Assembly (NCBI RefSeq): GCF_003463065.1
Contig: NZ_QSCM01000012.1
Span: forward strand, 28,469-92,468
DNA: 64,000 nt
Direction: 5' to 3'
Origin: Blautia sp. OF03-15BH
GTDB taxonomy: Bacteria; Bacillota; Clostridia; Lachnospirales; Lachnospiraceae
Shown here in pieces: positions 1 through 8,362 of this stretch (position 1 is the first letter of the stretch; the number at the start of each line of letters is the position of its first letter). A program made the position numbers and the translations under genes. The notes under the pieces are model-generated. The model did no database searches. It saw nothing but the letters and a program-made list of their open reading frames with translations, and was not told where the DNA came from.

Positions 1-653
1 AAAATCTGCAGTTCGTTCATCTGCTGGATTACTTCCGCCGTCGTACTTTTGTTAAATTTTTTCAGGATGCTTTTGATCTGGGTCTTCACGGTGGAAAGCT
101 CCACGCAGCGGATCTTGCAGATCTCGGTTCTCGTATAGCCCTGACTCAAAAGACTCAAAATATCAATTTCTGTCTGAGTCATCTCCGCTATGATGTGCAG
201 GCAGTAAAGAAAGCTCTGCTCGCTGGTTTTCACCCGCTGAAATTCCCTTCGGATCTTCTCCGCGATGACAGGCCGGATCGGCGAGTTTCCGGCGTAAGCA
301 TCCTTGATGCAGGAAATGATCTCCTCTTTTCCCGAATTTTTGATAAGATAGTCTGTAACACCCAGCTGAAACGCCTGAAATACAAACTCATCCTCCTCAT
401 AAACCGTAAGGATGATAATTTTCATCTCCGGATATATCTGTAAAATGTCTCTCGAAGCATCCAGACCGGAAGTCTTGGCCTCCATCTCGATATCCATGAG
501 CACTACGTTCGGCTCCAGAGTTCGCACCATTTCCAACGCTTCCGCCCCGGAAAAAGCCAGCCCCACCACTTCCATATCTTCTTCTTGATTGATCAGTTTT
601 TCATATCTTCTGCAGATTGGCTGCATGTCATCTACTACTAAAACACGGATCAT
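1..653 (-). CDS. LuxR/NarL-family response regulator, 3' end cut by the window edge
   Basis: The reading frame runs off the left edge with no stop, so only about 217 codons are present. The N-terminal half is a receiver domain: acidic pair D8-D9 (VLVVDDMQ), phospho-acceptor D54 in VLMDIEME and the conserved lysine K105 in DYLIKNS. The C-terminal part, around residues 165-210, is a LuxR-type helix-turn-helix (QTEIDILSLLSQGYTRTEI, then STVKTQIKSILKKF). It should be a DNA-binding two-component regulator; its kinase would lie left of the window. I chose ATG at 653 because GGGGA at 661-665 lies 7 bases upstream; an in-frame ATG at 659 would leave only one base. Regulated genes cannot be read from the sequence. 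Confidence 0.85.
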   Translation of the reverse strand, partial: MIRVLVVDDMQPICRRYEKLINQEEDMEVVGLAFSGAEALEMVRTLEPNVVLMDIEMEAKTSGLDASRDILQIYPEMKIIILTVYEEDEFVFQAFQLGVTDYLIKNSGKEEIISCIKDAYAGNSPIRPVIAEKIRREFQRVKTSEQSFLYCLHIIAEMTQTEIDILSLLSQGYTRTEICKIRCVELSTVKTQIKSILKKFNKSTTAEVIQQMNELQI

Positions 654-806
654 TTGCATTTCCCCTATCAAAATTTTACCTGCTCTCATTGTACCATTGG
701 AACCCAAGAAAAGGGGGGATGAAAAAATATCCTACTCCTCAAAGCTCTCTCTTTTATCTTAGCACAAAATCCGTCTGCGAAAGAAAGCTTTCCAATACTC
801 CATACA

Positions 807-834
807 TTGATTTTTTCCCCATATATGATATACT
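807..834 (+). promoter_or_regulatory. Promoter for the DUF975 gene
   Basis: TTGATT at 807-812, a 16-base spacer and TATACT at 829-834 fit a housekeeping sigma promoter, giving a leader of about 85 bases before ATG 927. The rest of the 654-926 gap shows nothing else recognisable. Confidence 0.55.
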
Positions 835-926
835 GTTACTATTCGGGGTTGCGCAAAGCAAACACCAGCCGGTCTTACAGCAATTCATTGCTGCCGGACA
901 CTTTAGAAAGAAATGGAGTCGTATTT

Positions 927-1649
927 ATGATAAAGGAAACCTCCAACCAGTTAAAAGCCAGAGCCCGCGGAACGCTTCTTGGACATTACAGCCTGCCCAT
1001 CGGTGCATCGATCCTGACCACTGCAGCCATCCTGGTGCTGGAAGGACTCATAAGCCTTGTTGTTCCAAAGAATACCACAGGAATCGTGATCTCCTATCTG
1101 ACCATGCTCATTGCAGCTATCTTTTCCACGCTTCTGCAGACAGGTTATGAATATCTGTTGTTGAACATGGCCCGTGGAAAACAGGCACAGTTAAAGGATC
1201 TCATCTATCCTTTTCAGACGATGCCGGATCATGTGATCCTGCTTGCAGTAAGGCTGTTTCTGCTGACACTTGCCTGCATGCTCCCGTTCTTCGGAGGCAG
1301 CATCATCTTTGCCCTGTTTTACCAGCTTCTCGTTTCACGGATCATTATGGTACTGCTTCTGCTCGTAAGCCTTTTCCTGATCCTGAAACTGACGCTCGAC
1401 TATTCTCAGATCTTCCTGCTTTATCTGGATAATCCCTATCTTTCCTGCAAGGAGATCATGCAGCAGAGCAAAGAGCTGATGAAAGGCAACCGGATCCGGT
1501 ATTTTTATCTGCTGATCAGCTTCTTCGGAATCTCGCTTCTGGGCGTCGTAAGTCTGGGCATCGGTTTCCTCTGGATTGTTCCTTATATGAGCATGACAGA
1601 GGTGGAATTTTACCGGGATCTTATCAACGAACACAGTCAGGAATTCTAA
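927..1649 (+). CDS. DUF975 family integral membrane protein
   Basis: A 240-residue protein that starts with the KARARGTLLGHY signature typical of DUF975 proteins and contains about five or six hydrophobic segments (roughly residues 20-50, 50-75, 105-135, 135-160, 190-225). A conserved stretch near residue 165 (FLLYLDNPYLSCKEIMQQSKELMKGN) is also typical of the family. The family is common in Clostridia but its biochemical role is not established. An upstream in-frame TTG at 807 is part of the promoter; ATG 927 is preceded by GGAG at 9 bases spacing and is preferred. It is convergent with the aspartate kinase gene and shares a bidirectional terminator with it. Confidence 0.8.
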   Translation: MIKETSNQLKARARGTLLGHYSLPIGASILTTAAILVLEGLISLVVPKNTTGIVISYLTMLIAAIFSTLLQTGYEYLLLNMARGKQAQLKDLIYPFQTMPDHVILLAVRLFLLTLACMLPFFGGSIIFALFYQLLVSRIIMVLLLLVSLFLILKLTLDYSQIFLLYLDNPYLSCKEIMQQSKELMKGNRIRYFYLLISFFGISLLGVVSLGIGFLWIVPYMSMTEVEFYRDLINEHSQEF

Positions 1650-1654
1650 AAAGA

Positions 1655-1704
1655 AAAGCCGAAGTTTTTTCCCGTTTTCCAGGGAGTAAACTTCGGCTTC
1701 TTTT
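1655..1704. terminator. Bidirectional terminator between DUF975 and lysC
   Basis: GCCGAAGTTT (1658-1667) and AAACTTCGGC (1688-1697) form a 10-bp stem, with A-rich sequence on the left and TTCTTTT on the right, so it can end transcription from both convergent genes. Confidence 0.8.
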
Positions 1705-1705
1705 A

Positions 1706-2917
1706 TCAGTCTACATTTCCAAAGAACGCGTCATGAATGGCATTCATCGCCTTCTCTCCGTCTTTCTTCTTCACCAGAACAGTGATACGGATCTCAGAAG
1801 TGGAGATCATGTTGATGTTGATGCCCACGCTGTAAAGAGCCTCAAACATCTTTGCTGCCACACCGGGATTGCTGGTCATGCCGGCTCCCACAATGGAAAT
1901 CTTGGCAACGTCCACATTACTGGTCACCTGCTGGAAGGTGATCCATTCTTTATTCTCCTCAATGAGGCGGATGGCAGTTTCCACATCTTCTTCATTTACC
2001 GTAAAGGAAATATCCTTGGTTTTCTCACGACCGATAGACTGCAGGATAATATCCACATTCACATTGTTTTTTGCCAGGATATTAAACAGTTTAAATGCAA
2101 TACCCGGCTCATCTTTCAGACCCATAACAGAAATTCTGGCCGCATTCTCATCCAGCGCCACACCGCTGATCAACATTCTCTCCACGTTTGTTACCTCCTT
2201 GACAATCGTTCCCTCGGAATTATTCAGACTGGATCGTACTACCAGGGGAACTCCATATTTCTTTGCCATCTCCACAGAGCGGTTGTGCAGAACGCCTGCT
2301 CCACAGGTCGCAAGATCCAGCATTTCATCATAAGTGATCTCACTGATCTTTCTGGCTCCCGGAACGATACGGGGATCTGCCGTATATACACCATCCACAT
2401 CCGTATAGATCTCACAGGCATCCGCATGCAGTGCTGCCGCCAGTGCCACTGCTGTGGTATCCGAACCACCGCGTCCCAGTGTGGTATAGTCTTCATAACG
2501 GTTCACACCCTGGAATCCGGTCACGATCACGATCTTACGGCTTGCAAGCTCATGACGGATCCTGTCCTTGTCGATCCGTTTCAGACGGGCATTTCCGTAC
2601 ACAGAAGTGGTCTCCATCCGTACCTGAAAAGCATTCAGGGAAATGGCAGGGATTCCAAGTGAATCCAGTGCAATGGCCATAAGAGCAACGGAAGTCTGCT
2701 CTCCGGTAGTCATCAGCATATCCAGTTCTCTTTTTGGTGCTTTCGGGTTGATCTCCCGTGCAGTCTTCAGAAGGATATCTGTGGTTTTTCCCATAGCAGA
2801 AAGAACAAGCACCACATCATTTCCCCTGGAATATTCTTCGGCACAACGCCGGGCAACATTCATGATCCTTTCCTGGTCGCCGACGGAGGTACCGCCAAAT
2901 TTTTTTACAATCAGCAT
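1706..2917 (-). CDS. lysC: Aspartate kinase
   Basis: A 403-residue aspartokinase that phosphorylates aspartate as the first step towards lysine, threonine, methionine and diaminopimelate. The N-terminus carries the kinase signature KKFGGTSVG (about residues 5-13); the catalytic domain contains FQGVN and LGRGGSDTTA near residues 135-155; the C-terminal third (from about 260) holds two ACT domains that normally bind the feedback inhibitor. ATG 2917 has AGGAGG five bases upstream; an upstream in-frame start at 2938 lacks a ribosome-binding site. It follows hom on the same strand, but a terminator and a new promoter separate them, so it is probably transcribed on its own as well. This is the monofunctional, lysine-sensitive type in length and layout; which amino acid inhibits it cannot be read. 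Confidence 0.95.
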   Translation of the reverse strand: MLIVKKFGGTSVGDQERIMNVARRCAEEYSRGNDVVLVLSAMGKTTDILLKTAREINPKAPKRELDMLMTTGEQTSVALMAIALDSLGIPAISLNAFQVRMETTSVYGNARLKRIDKDRIRHELASRKIVIVTGFQGVNRYEDYTTLGRGGSDTTAVALAAALHADACEIYTDVDGVYTADPRIVPGARKISEITYDEMLDLATCGAGVLHNRSVEMAKKYGVPLVVRSSLNNSEGTIVKEVTNVERMLISGVALDENAARISVMGLKDEPGIAFKLFNILAKNNVNVDIILQSIGREKTKDISFTVNEEDVETAIRLIEENKEWITFQQVTSNVDVAKISIVGAGMTSNPGVAAKMFEALYSVGININMISTSEIRITVLVKKKDGEKAMNAIHDAFFGNVD

Positions 2918-2982
2918 ATTACGCCTCCTAATAAACAATGGACTGCGCCGCCATTTTGCCGCGGGCAGCTGATATACACTTT

Positions 2983-3012
2983 ATTTTATCACACGTTTAT
3001 GCATAATTACAA
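2983..3012 (-). promoter_or_regulatory. Promoter for lysC
   Basis: On the minus strand TTGTAA (3007-3012), an 18-base spacer and TAAAAT (2983-2988) precede lysC by about 65 bases. It starts directly after the hom terminator. Confidence 0.5.
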
Positions 3013-3013
3013 C

Positions 3014-3055
3014 AAAAAAAGACTGTCCGAAATCACTTTTCTGACAGTCTTTTTT
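3014..3055 (-). terminator. Terminator after hom
   Basis: GACTGTC (3021-3027) and GACAGTC (3043-3049) with a run of seven T on the minus strand (3014-3020). The T run on the plus side could make it act in both directions. Confidence 0.8.
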
Positions 3056-3062
3056 GTTGTGA

Positions 3063-4289
3063 TCATGCATGCAGATGACGGACACGGATCCTGGAGATCA
3101 CGGTACCAAGCTTTTCTGCCTTTTCTTCGTATTCACCCTCGGAGATCACTCCGGTCACGAAAGCAAATTCTCCGGAAAGCTCAGGAACGTTGATCGGATC
3201 CACATGGCCAAACACGGCCTCCACAGAGGAAAGATCTTTATCCGGTTCCCCTTTTACACGTACCAGAAAACGGCGTCTGGAACCTTTGATGTCGTCAAGT
3301 GCCAGTTTTTCCTGTCCCCAGCAGACCGGGATATTTTTTCCCTCATGCTTCACTTCATCCACTACGTCAGCAACCACTGCGCTGGCCGTAGGAAGTTTTC
3401 CTGCTCCGCTTCCGTAAAACATCGCATCGCCCAGTACATTGCCATGGACAAAGATCGCATTGAACACGCCATTCACGCTGTAAAGAGGATCATTCGGTCC
3501 CAGAAGGAAAGGTGCTACCATTGCATAAAAATGGCCGTCCACCTTACGGCTGTAGGCCAGAAGCTTGATCGTCATCCCCAGTGCATTGGCATAGCGGATA
3601 TCCTCTGCTGTGATCCTGGTGATACCTTCTGTATAAATATCCTCATAATCCACATATCCGTCAAAGGCCAGGGAGGAAAGGATGGCGATCTTCCGGCAGG
3701 CATCATAGCCTTCCACATCCGCCTCCGGATTCCGCTCCGCATAGCCAAGTGCCTGTGCCTGCTTCAGCACATCATCAAAATCAGAGCCCTCCTGGATCAT
3801 CTTTGTCAGGATATAGTTTGTCGTTCCATTTAAAATTCCGGTGATCTCATCGATCTGATCCGCAGTAAGAGAAGAATTCAACGGACGGATGATGGGAATT
3901 CCACCGCCGCAGCTCGCTTCAAAAAGGTAATTCAGCTTTCTCTCTTTCGCCAGGGCAAGAAGCTCTGCACCGTGACGGGCTACCAGCTCTTTATTGGAGG
4001 TGCAGACACTCTTTCCTGCCAGAAGTGCCTTTTTGGTGAAAGTATAGGCCGGTTCCACACCTCCCATGACCTCCACAACGATCCGGACTTCCGGATCGTT
4101 TAAAATGATGTCGTAATCATGTACGATTTTTTTCTGAATGGGGTCTTCCGGAAAATCGCGAAGATCCAATACATATTTGATGTTGATTTCCTGACCTGCT
4201 TTTCTGCAGATGCTCTCATGGTTGGTCTTTAAAACCTCCACAACTCCGCTTCCAACGGTACCGTAGCCTAAAACTGCTATCTGTGTCAT
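3063..4289 (-). CDS. hom: Homoserine dehydrogenase
   Basis: A 408-residue NAD(P)-dependent enzyme reducing aspartate semialdehyde to homoserine, the branch to threonine and methionine. The Rossmann motif GYGTVGSGVVE is at residues 8-18; the catalytic domain carries GILNGTTNYILTKM near 150 and the family signature DVEGYDACRKIAILSSLAF near 195; a C-terminal ACT domain (about 325-405) probably senses threonine. AAAGGAAAG lies just upstream of ATG 4289. It begins only seven bases after the ACT-protein gene, so the two are surely co-transcribed. Confidence 0.95.
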   Translation of the reverse strand: MTQIAVLGYGTVGSGVVEVLKTNHESICRKAGQEINIKYVLDLRDFPEDPIQKKIVHDYDIILNDPEVRIVVEVMGGVEPAYTFTKKALLAGKSVCTSNKELVARHGAELLALAKERKLNYLFEASCGGGIPIIRPLNSSLTADQIDEITGILNGTTNYILTKMIQEGSDFDDVLKQAQALGYAERNPEADVEGYDACRKIAILSSLAFDGYVDYEDIYTEGITRITAEDIRYANALGMTIKLLAYSRKVDGHFYAMVAPFLLGPNDPLYSVNGVFNAIFVHGNVLGDAMFYGSGAGKLPTASAVVADVVDEVKHEGKNIPVCWGQEKLALDDIKGSRRRFLVRVKGEPDKDLSSVEAVFGHVDPINVPELSGEFAFVTGVISEGEYEEKAEKLGTVISRIRVRHLHA

Positions 4290-4296
4290 CTTTCCT

Positions 4297-4737
4297 TTAC
4301 TCCCTTGCTAAAATTTTCAGATACTGAATACCATTCAGCTTCTCGATCGCCTCTACCATACTGGAAAGATCCCCCGTATTTGGCAGGATCTCCACACTCA
4401 GGGTAAGAGAGGCAATGCCATTAATGGGAATGCTCTGATGGATCGTCAGAATATTGGCATGGTAATCCGCCACAATATGAAGCACATCCGACAAAAGTCC
4501 AGGTTCATCATCCATCTGGATCATGAAGGTTATGGTCTTTCCCTTGGCATTGTCATGAAAGGGAAAAATGTCATCTTTATATTTATAAAACGAACTCCTG
4601 CTGATCCCCACCTGGTCGGTAGCCTCCTGCACCGTGGAGACACGCTCTGATTCCAGCAGACGTTTGGCCTCTACCACCTTCAAAAGAACTTCCGGAACTG
4701 CTTTCTGTTTGACAACAAAATATTTGCTCTCTGACAT
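4297..4737 (-). CDS. ACT domain protein (PheB/UPF0735 type)
   Basis: A 146-residue protein with an N-terminal segment that looks like a small helix-turn-helix (TVQEATDQVGISRSSFYKYK, about residues 30-50) and a C-terminal ACT domain (about 72-146, beginning ITFMIQMDDEPGLLSDVL). This matches the UPF0735/PheB family, whose members sit next to aromatic or threonine pathway genes and are assumed to sense an amino acid; the exact function is not proven. ATG 4737 has AGGAGG six bases upstream, whereas the longer frame to 4779 has none. It is the first gene of an operon with hom, seven bases apart, which suggests a role in controlling homoserine flux. Confidence 0.85.
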   Translation of the reverse strand: MSESKYFVVKQKAVPEVLLKVVEAKRLLESERVSTVQEATDQVGISRSSFYKYKDDIFPFHDNAKGKTITFMIQMDDEPGLLSDVLHIVADYHANILTIHQSIPINGIASLTLSVEILPNTGDLSSMVEAIEKLNGIQYLKILARE

Positions 4738-4768
4738 GGTTGTCCTCCTTGTACGTCCATTAAGTACA

Positions 4769-4798
4769 TTTGTAGTCACAAGGAAGATGTTAACACAA
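4769..4798 (-). promoter_or_regulatory. Possible promoter of the ACT-hom operon
   Basis: Minus strand TTGTGT (4793-4798), 18 bases, TACAAA (4769-4774). Both boxes are imperfect, so this is tentative. Confidence 0.35.
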
Positions 4799-4816
4799 AT
4801 TCAAAGAGAACGCAAC

Positions 4817-5704
4817 CTAAAAATCCCGTCCGCCGCCACCAAAATTTCCGCCGCCGGAAGAATCATGCGTAGTCGTCATGCCGGAATCGCTGCTGCTGCT
4901 CTCGCGCTCGATCCGCCGATGTGTCACATGGGAACCGATAAAGTCATCCCTACTGCGACGAACTTTTAAACCTGCTTTATCTTTGTAAGGATATTCGTAC
5001 GTTCCCCATTTCAGGTGATAGGTACCGATCACCGTACTTACCGCCACACCACCTGCAGCAAGGGCGATCCCCAGGGCAATGAGGAACTCTACAGGAGTGA
5101 TCCGGCGGCTTTCTTCTTCCTCCGTATCAAAGTAAGTATATTCTCCGGTATCCTCATTGTAATTGAATTTTCCGCTGGCCACGCCGTCTTCAATGAAATC
5201 GGCTGTGGCATTCAGCATACCTTCGAAGGCCTCCGCATACGCTCCGTCTTTCACATTTTCGTATCCGGCATCAATGATCTCCTCCACACGCGCATCCGTG
5301 ATGTAAAGATCCTTCATGTCTCCCGCAGTCTCTACCTGAACCCGGCGGTTATCCATATCGATAAGATAGATGACTCCGCCATCTTTTCCATCATCATAGA
5401 AACCGTTGTCCATGTAGAAATCATCTGCATAGGCTTGTGCCTCTTTTCCCTCCGCATCATCTGTGGTGAGAATGACGAAGTTCATATGGAAGGTTCCTGC
5501 CAGATCATTGGCTTTCTCATTCAGCTCCTCTTCTTCCGCATCGGTAAGAAGATCCGCCTTGTCAAATACGAACTGTTCCGTTTCCATCAGGGTCTCTGAC
5601 TCACTTTCGGAGGCCATGGCCGGAAGCTTAAGCCCCGGTGCCGCAGTGAGAAGAAGACCGGAAAGCAGAAGCGGGGTCAGAAATAATCGATCTTTTTTTC
5701 TCAT
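4817..5704 (-). CDS. TPM-domain membrane protein (YdjH/YgcG-like)
   Basis: A 295-residue protein. It has an N-terminal signal peptide (hydrophobic residues 8-25, likely cleaved near AMA-SES), an extracellular TPM domain (about 45-190, with VILTTDD and YLIDMDNRRVQVETAG), one membrane helix (about 206-228, EFLIALGIALAAGG) and a short tail ending in a glycine-rich GGGNFGGGGRDF. This order matches B. subtilis YdjH. It is the last gene of a three-gene set; its ATG overlaps the stop of the zinc-ribbon gene as ATGA (5701-5704), implying translational coupling. The TPM family is linked to membrane stress; biochemical activity is uncertain (some plant members are phosphatases). Confidence 0.85.
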   Translation of the reverse strand: MRKKDRLFLTPLLLSGLLLTAAPGLKLPAMASESESETLMETEQFVFDKADLLTDAEEEELNEKANDLAGTFHMNFVILTTDDAEGKEAQAYADDFYMDNGFYDDGKDGGVIYLIDMDNRRVQVETAGDMKDLYITDARVEEIIDAGYENVKDGAYAEAFEGMLNATADFIEDGVASGKFNYNEDTGEYTYFDTEEEESRRITPVEFLIALGIALAAGGVAVSTVIGTYHLKWGTYEYPYKDKAGLKVRRSRDDFIGSHVTHRRIERESSSSDSGMTTTHDSSGGGNFGGGGRDF

Positions 5705-6819
5705 ATGAAATACCCTCCCAGAAGTCCCAGAAGAAATACGGGGATCGTTACCGACAGGAAGAGTCTGAAAAGCTTTCCCCGATCCAGAGGCAGTTTTCCG
5801 ACCACCTTGCCGGACTGTCCGTTCATCGTATAGTAATACATTTTTCCGTCTTTTCCTTTGTAAGTCACGGTCCAGACCGGAAGAAGAGCATAATGTTCCT
5901 CCGTCTCCCTGATCATGCAGTCACATTTCTTTGTAGTGACTGAATCGTAGCCCTTGACGCTCTCCCGGAGAAGCTTTTTCCCGTATTTGTTCACATCATC
6001 CGTAAGCTCTCCCTGAAATTCAGAGGCCTCCATATCTCTTCGCTCTGCCTGGAAGCCGGAGAGATAGCCCATATGAAAAGGCTTTGCCTCGGCCAGTTTG
6101 TAGGGCCAGACGCCCTCCACCAGAGTCTTGTTAGCCTTTTTCAGAGCATTTTTGCTGAGCTCCTCGAAGGTCAGATCGCCCTCCCGCTCCACATGGTATT
6201 CCTCGGTCTCCGTGTACTCGTCGTCCCCGCTGGTCCAGGTATGGATGTTCTCACCCTTGGCCTCGTAAACGCCGTCCGCCTTCACATGGAAAAGCCATGA
6301 CGGGAAGTAAACGCCGGAAAGCTTTTCGATCTGTTTTTTTTCAAAAAAAGCATTCGGTACAAATTTCTTGCTATGTACAAAATCCAGAAAGCTCTGTTCC
6401 GCTTTTTTCCGGTCGATGGCAAAGGGAACGACCAGATCCGGCAGAAATTCCCCGCTGACGCGGCCGGAAAGTACCACCGGATTGTGACAATAATAGCAGA
6501 AGGTCGCTGCTGTGGTAGGATCCGTCACGATCTCCGCTCCGCAGCTGGGACAGGTATACAGGACAGCTTCTCCCTCTGTTCCAGCTGCATCGGAAGTCTT
6601 CCGGCTTCTGTCACCGGCTGCATGCGGACTGTCTGCCGCCTGTTTTTCAGCCGTTGCACTTCCGGCATCCTCACCGGCGTTCTTTGTTTCCGGATTGGCT
6701 GCTTCCAGTTCTTCCTCGGTAAAATAAGAAAAACAGTACTCACATTTGTATTTCTGTGTCTGCGGATCAAAGGTCAGTTCTCCTCCGCAGTTTGGACATT
6801 TATAGCTGACTACAGACAT
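5701..6819 (-). CDS. TFIIB-type zinc-ribbon membrane protein (YdjG-like)
   Basis: A 372-residue protein with two zinc ribbons: one at residues 8-30 (CPNCGG then CEYC) and a second near 90-115 (CPSCGAE then CYYCHN), followed by a globular domain and one C-terminal membrane helix (LFLSVTIPVFLLGLLGGYF) at the extreme end. This layout matches B. subtilis YdjG. ATG 6819 is used because AAGGAG lies seven bases upstream; a GTG at 6825 would be one base from it. It lies 12 bases after the SPFH gene and overlaps the TPM gene by four bases. In B. subtilis such a protein works with YdjI and YdjH to bring PspA to the membrane; here no pspA is visible. Confidence 0.85.
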   Translation of the reverse strand: MSVVSYKCPNCGGELTFDPQTQKYKCEYCFSYFTEEELEAANPETKNAGEDAGSATAEKQAADSPHAAGDRSRKTSDAAGTEGEAVLYTCPSCGAEIVTDPTTAATFCYYCHNPVVLSGRVSGEFLPDLVVPFAIDRKKAEQSFLDFVHSKKFVPNAFFEKKQIEKLSGVYFPSWLFHVKADGVYEAKGENIHTWTSGDDEYTETEEYHVEREGDLTFEELSKNALKKANKTLVEGVWPYKLAEAKPFHMGYLSGFQAERRDMEASEFQGELTDDVNKYGKKLLRESVKGYDSVTTKKCDCMIRETEEHYALLPVWTVTYKGKDGKMYYYTMNGQSGKVVGKLPLDRGKLFRLFLSVTIPVFLLGLLGGYFI

Positions 6820-6831
6820 AAACACTCTCCT

Positions 6832-8139
6832 TTACGGACGGGGATTTCCACAGTTCGGGCAGAATTTTCCGGTGTTGACTGTACCGCAGGAGCAGGTCCA
6901 GGTGGCCGGAGCCGGACGGCGTCCTCCGCAGTTCGGACAGAAATTTCCGGTATTGACCGTACCACAGGAGCAGCTCCAGGCATCGCCGGAAGGCTGCTGC
7001 ACGCCCTGAGGCTGACCATACTGCTGGTTCGGCTGCTGACCATACTGACCCTGAGGCGGCATCTGCTGCTGATACTGGGGCTGCTGACCATGCTGCTGAT
7101 TATACTGGGGCTGTTGCTGGTTCATCTGCTGCTGATACTGTGCCTGCTGGTTCATCTGCTGCATATTGGTATTGCTGGCTGCACTCATGAAACCGCCGGC
7201 TCCCTGCATGCCCATGCCCATTCCCATATAGCCTGCCATCGCTCCGTTTGCATTGGAACCGGCTGCTTCCAGTCCTTTTGCGATGGAGCTCTGTACAAAG
7301 CCCTCACGGATGGTGGGATCTCCCATCATAGCGCCCTGGTTTCTCATATTGATAAGCTTCTGAGATTCCTCATCATAGGAAACACTGGCAATGCCGACAG
7401 ACTGGATCTCGATACCACGGGCTTTCTTCCAGTCTTCATCCAGAACCTGCGCCATATATTTGGAAAGCTCTCTTGTCTTACTGGTCACATGAGAAATACG
7501 GATGCCGTCTACGGACATCTGGCTGATGGCACTCTGAAGCGCCTCCAGAAACTCATCCAGGAACTGCTGATTGATATCTTCCACTTCCAGATGAGAAGCA
7601 TTTCTCGGAACCACCTCCGTATAGAAACGGATGGGATCTGTGATCTTAATGGAATAGCTTCCGTGCGTTCTGAGGAAAAGCTCGGAATTGTAGAAATTAT
7701 CGAAATAGTTTACCGGATTTCTCGTACCGAAACGGATGCCTCTGATCTCCTGAAGGTTCAGGAAATAGACTTTCATGGAAACCGGTTTTCCGCCTCCGAA
7801 TTTAAAACGGTTAAAAGAATCCTTCAGAACATCTCCCACCAGATCTCCGTTAAAAAGTGAAGGAGCAGAAGCATTGTCTACCGTATAGTAGCCAGGCTCT
7901 GCGGAATAATCGATGATCTTTCCACCGTCCGTCAGGATCATGAACTGATTGTCATAGACATGAATCACAGAACCGTTGGAGATCACATCACTGTTTCCTC
8001 TCCGGTTGGAACCCTGTCTTACGATATTTCCCTCTGTAAAGAGCGTCTGCTCCCCCATATCACCGGCTTCTACAACGTCAAGCCACTGATCTGACAATGT
8101 TCCCCTTGCAGTGTCCACTGCTGCTCTGATAATACCCAT
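6832..8139 (-). CDS. SPFH/band 7 protein with C-terminal double zinc ribbon (YdjI-like)
   Basis: A 435-residue protein. Residues about 30-260 form an SPFH (stomatin/flotillin-like) domain of the virion-core type that starts MGIIRAAVDTARGTLSDQW; a low-complexity Gln/Pro/Tyr linker (about 315-390) follows; the end has two nearly identical zinc ribbons (CSCGTVNTGNFCPNCGG and CSCGTVNTGKFCPNCGN). The family scaffolds membrane microdomains from the cytosolic side. It heads a tight operon with the zinc-ribbon and TPM genes. A consensus AGGAGG precedes ATG 8139. Confidence 0.88.
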   Translation of the reverse strand: MGIIRAAVDTARGTLSDQWLDVVEAGDMGEQTLFTEGNIVRQGSNRRGNSDVISNGSVIHVYDNQFMILTDGGKIIDYSAEPGYYTVDNASAPSLFNGDLVGDVLKDSFNRFKFGGGKPVSMKVYFLNLQEIRGIRFGTRNPVNYFDNFYNSELFLRTHGSYSIKITDPIRFYTEVVPRNASHLEVEDINQQFLDEFLEALQSAISQMSVDGIRISHVTSKTRELSKYMAQVLDEDWKKARGIEIQSVGIASVSYDEESQKLINMRNQGAMMGDPTIREGFVQSSIAKGLEAAGSNANGAMAGYMGMGMGMQGAGGFMSAASNTNMQQMNQQAQYQQQMNQQQPQYNQQHGQQPQYQQQMPPQGQYGQQPNQQYGQPQGVQQPSGDAWSCSCGTVNTGNFCPNCGGRRPAPATWTCSCGTVNTGKFCPNCGNPRP

Positions 8140-8306
8140 AATCGCTTCCTCCTTTTAAATAAATCTCAGATGACGAAGGTCTTTTGCCCCCCAACTGATG
8201 CCTACGAATTGCTCCGCTGCAAAGCAACTCCCGCAATTCTATAAACATTCGAAATCCGCTGATTTACTACGTAAATCGCTACTTTCTCATGTTTGGCGGG
8301 TCCCAA

Positions 8307-8347
8307 GTTCAAAAGCCTTATCATGCAAGCATGAACGGCTTTTTGAC
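8307..8347. repeat. Hairpin with TCATGCAAGCATGA core downstream of prfB
   Basis: GTTCAAAAGCC (8307-8317) pairs with GGCTTTTTGAC (8337-8347) around a palindromic TCATGCAAGCATGA. The same 14-base core occurs inside the GTAACTGTTCAG elements elsewhere in this window. It may serve as the prfB terminator although the T run lies inside the stem. The rest of 8140-8362 contains a second small palindrome (GATTTAC-TAC-GTAAATC near 8258-8275) and no gene. Confidence 0.5.
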
Positions 8348-8362
8348 CTTTTGACCCTGGCA

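Noticed and set aside
807..926. Longer DUF975 protein starting at 807
   Set aside because: The TTG at 807 is the -35 box of the promoter, and the protein family starts at ATG 927.
6373..7860. A 495-residue open frame on the plus strand
   Set aside because: It is the antisense shadow of the SPFH and zinc-ribbon genes, has shadow-type composition and no domain.
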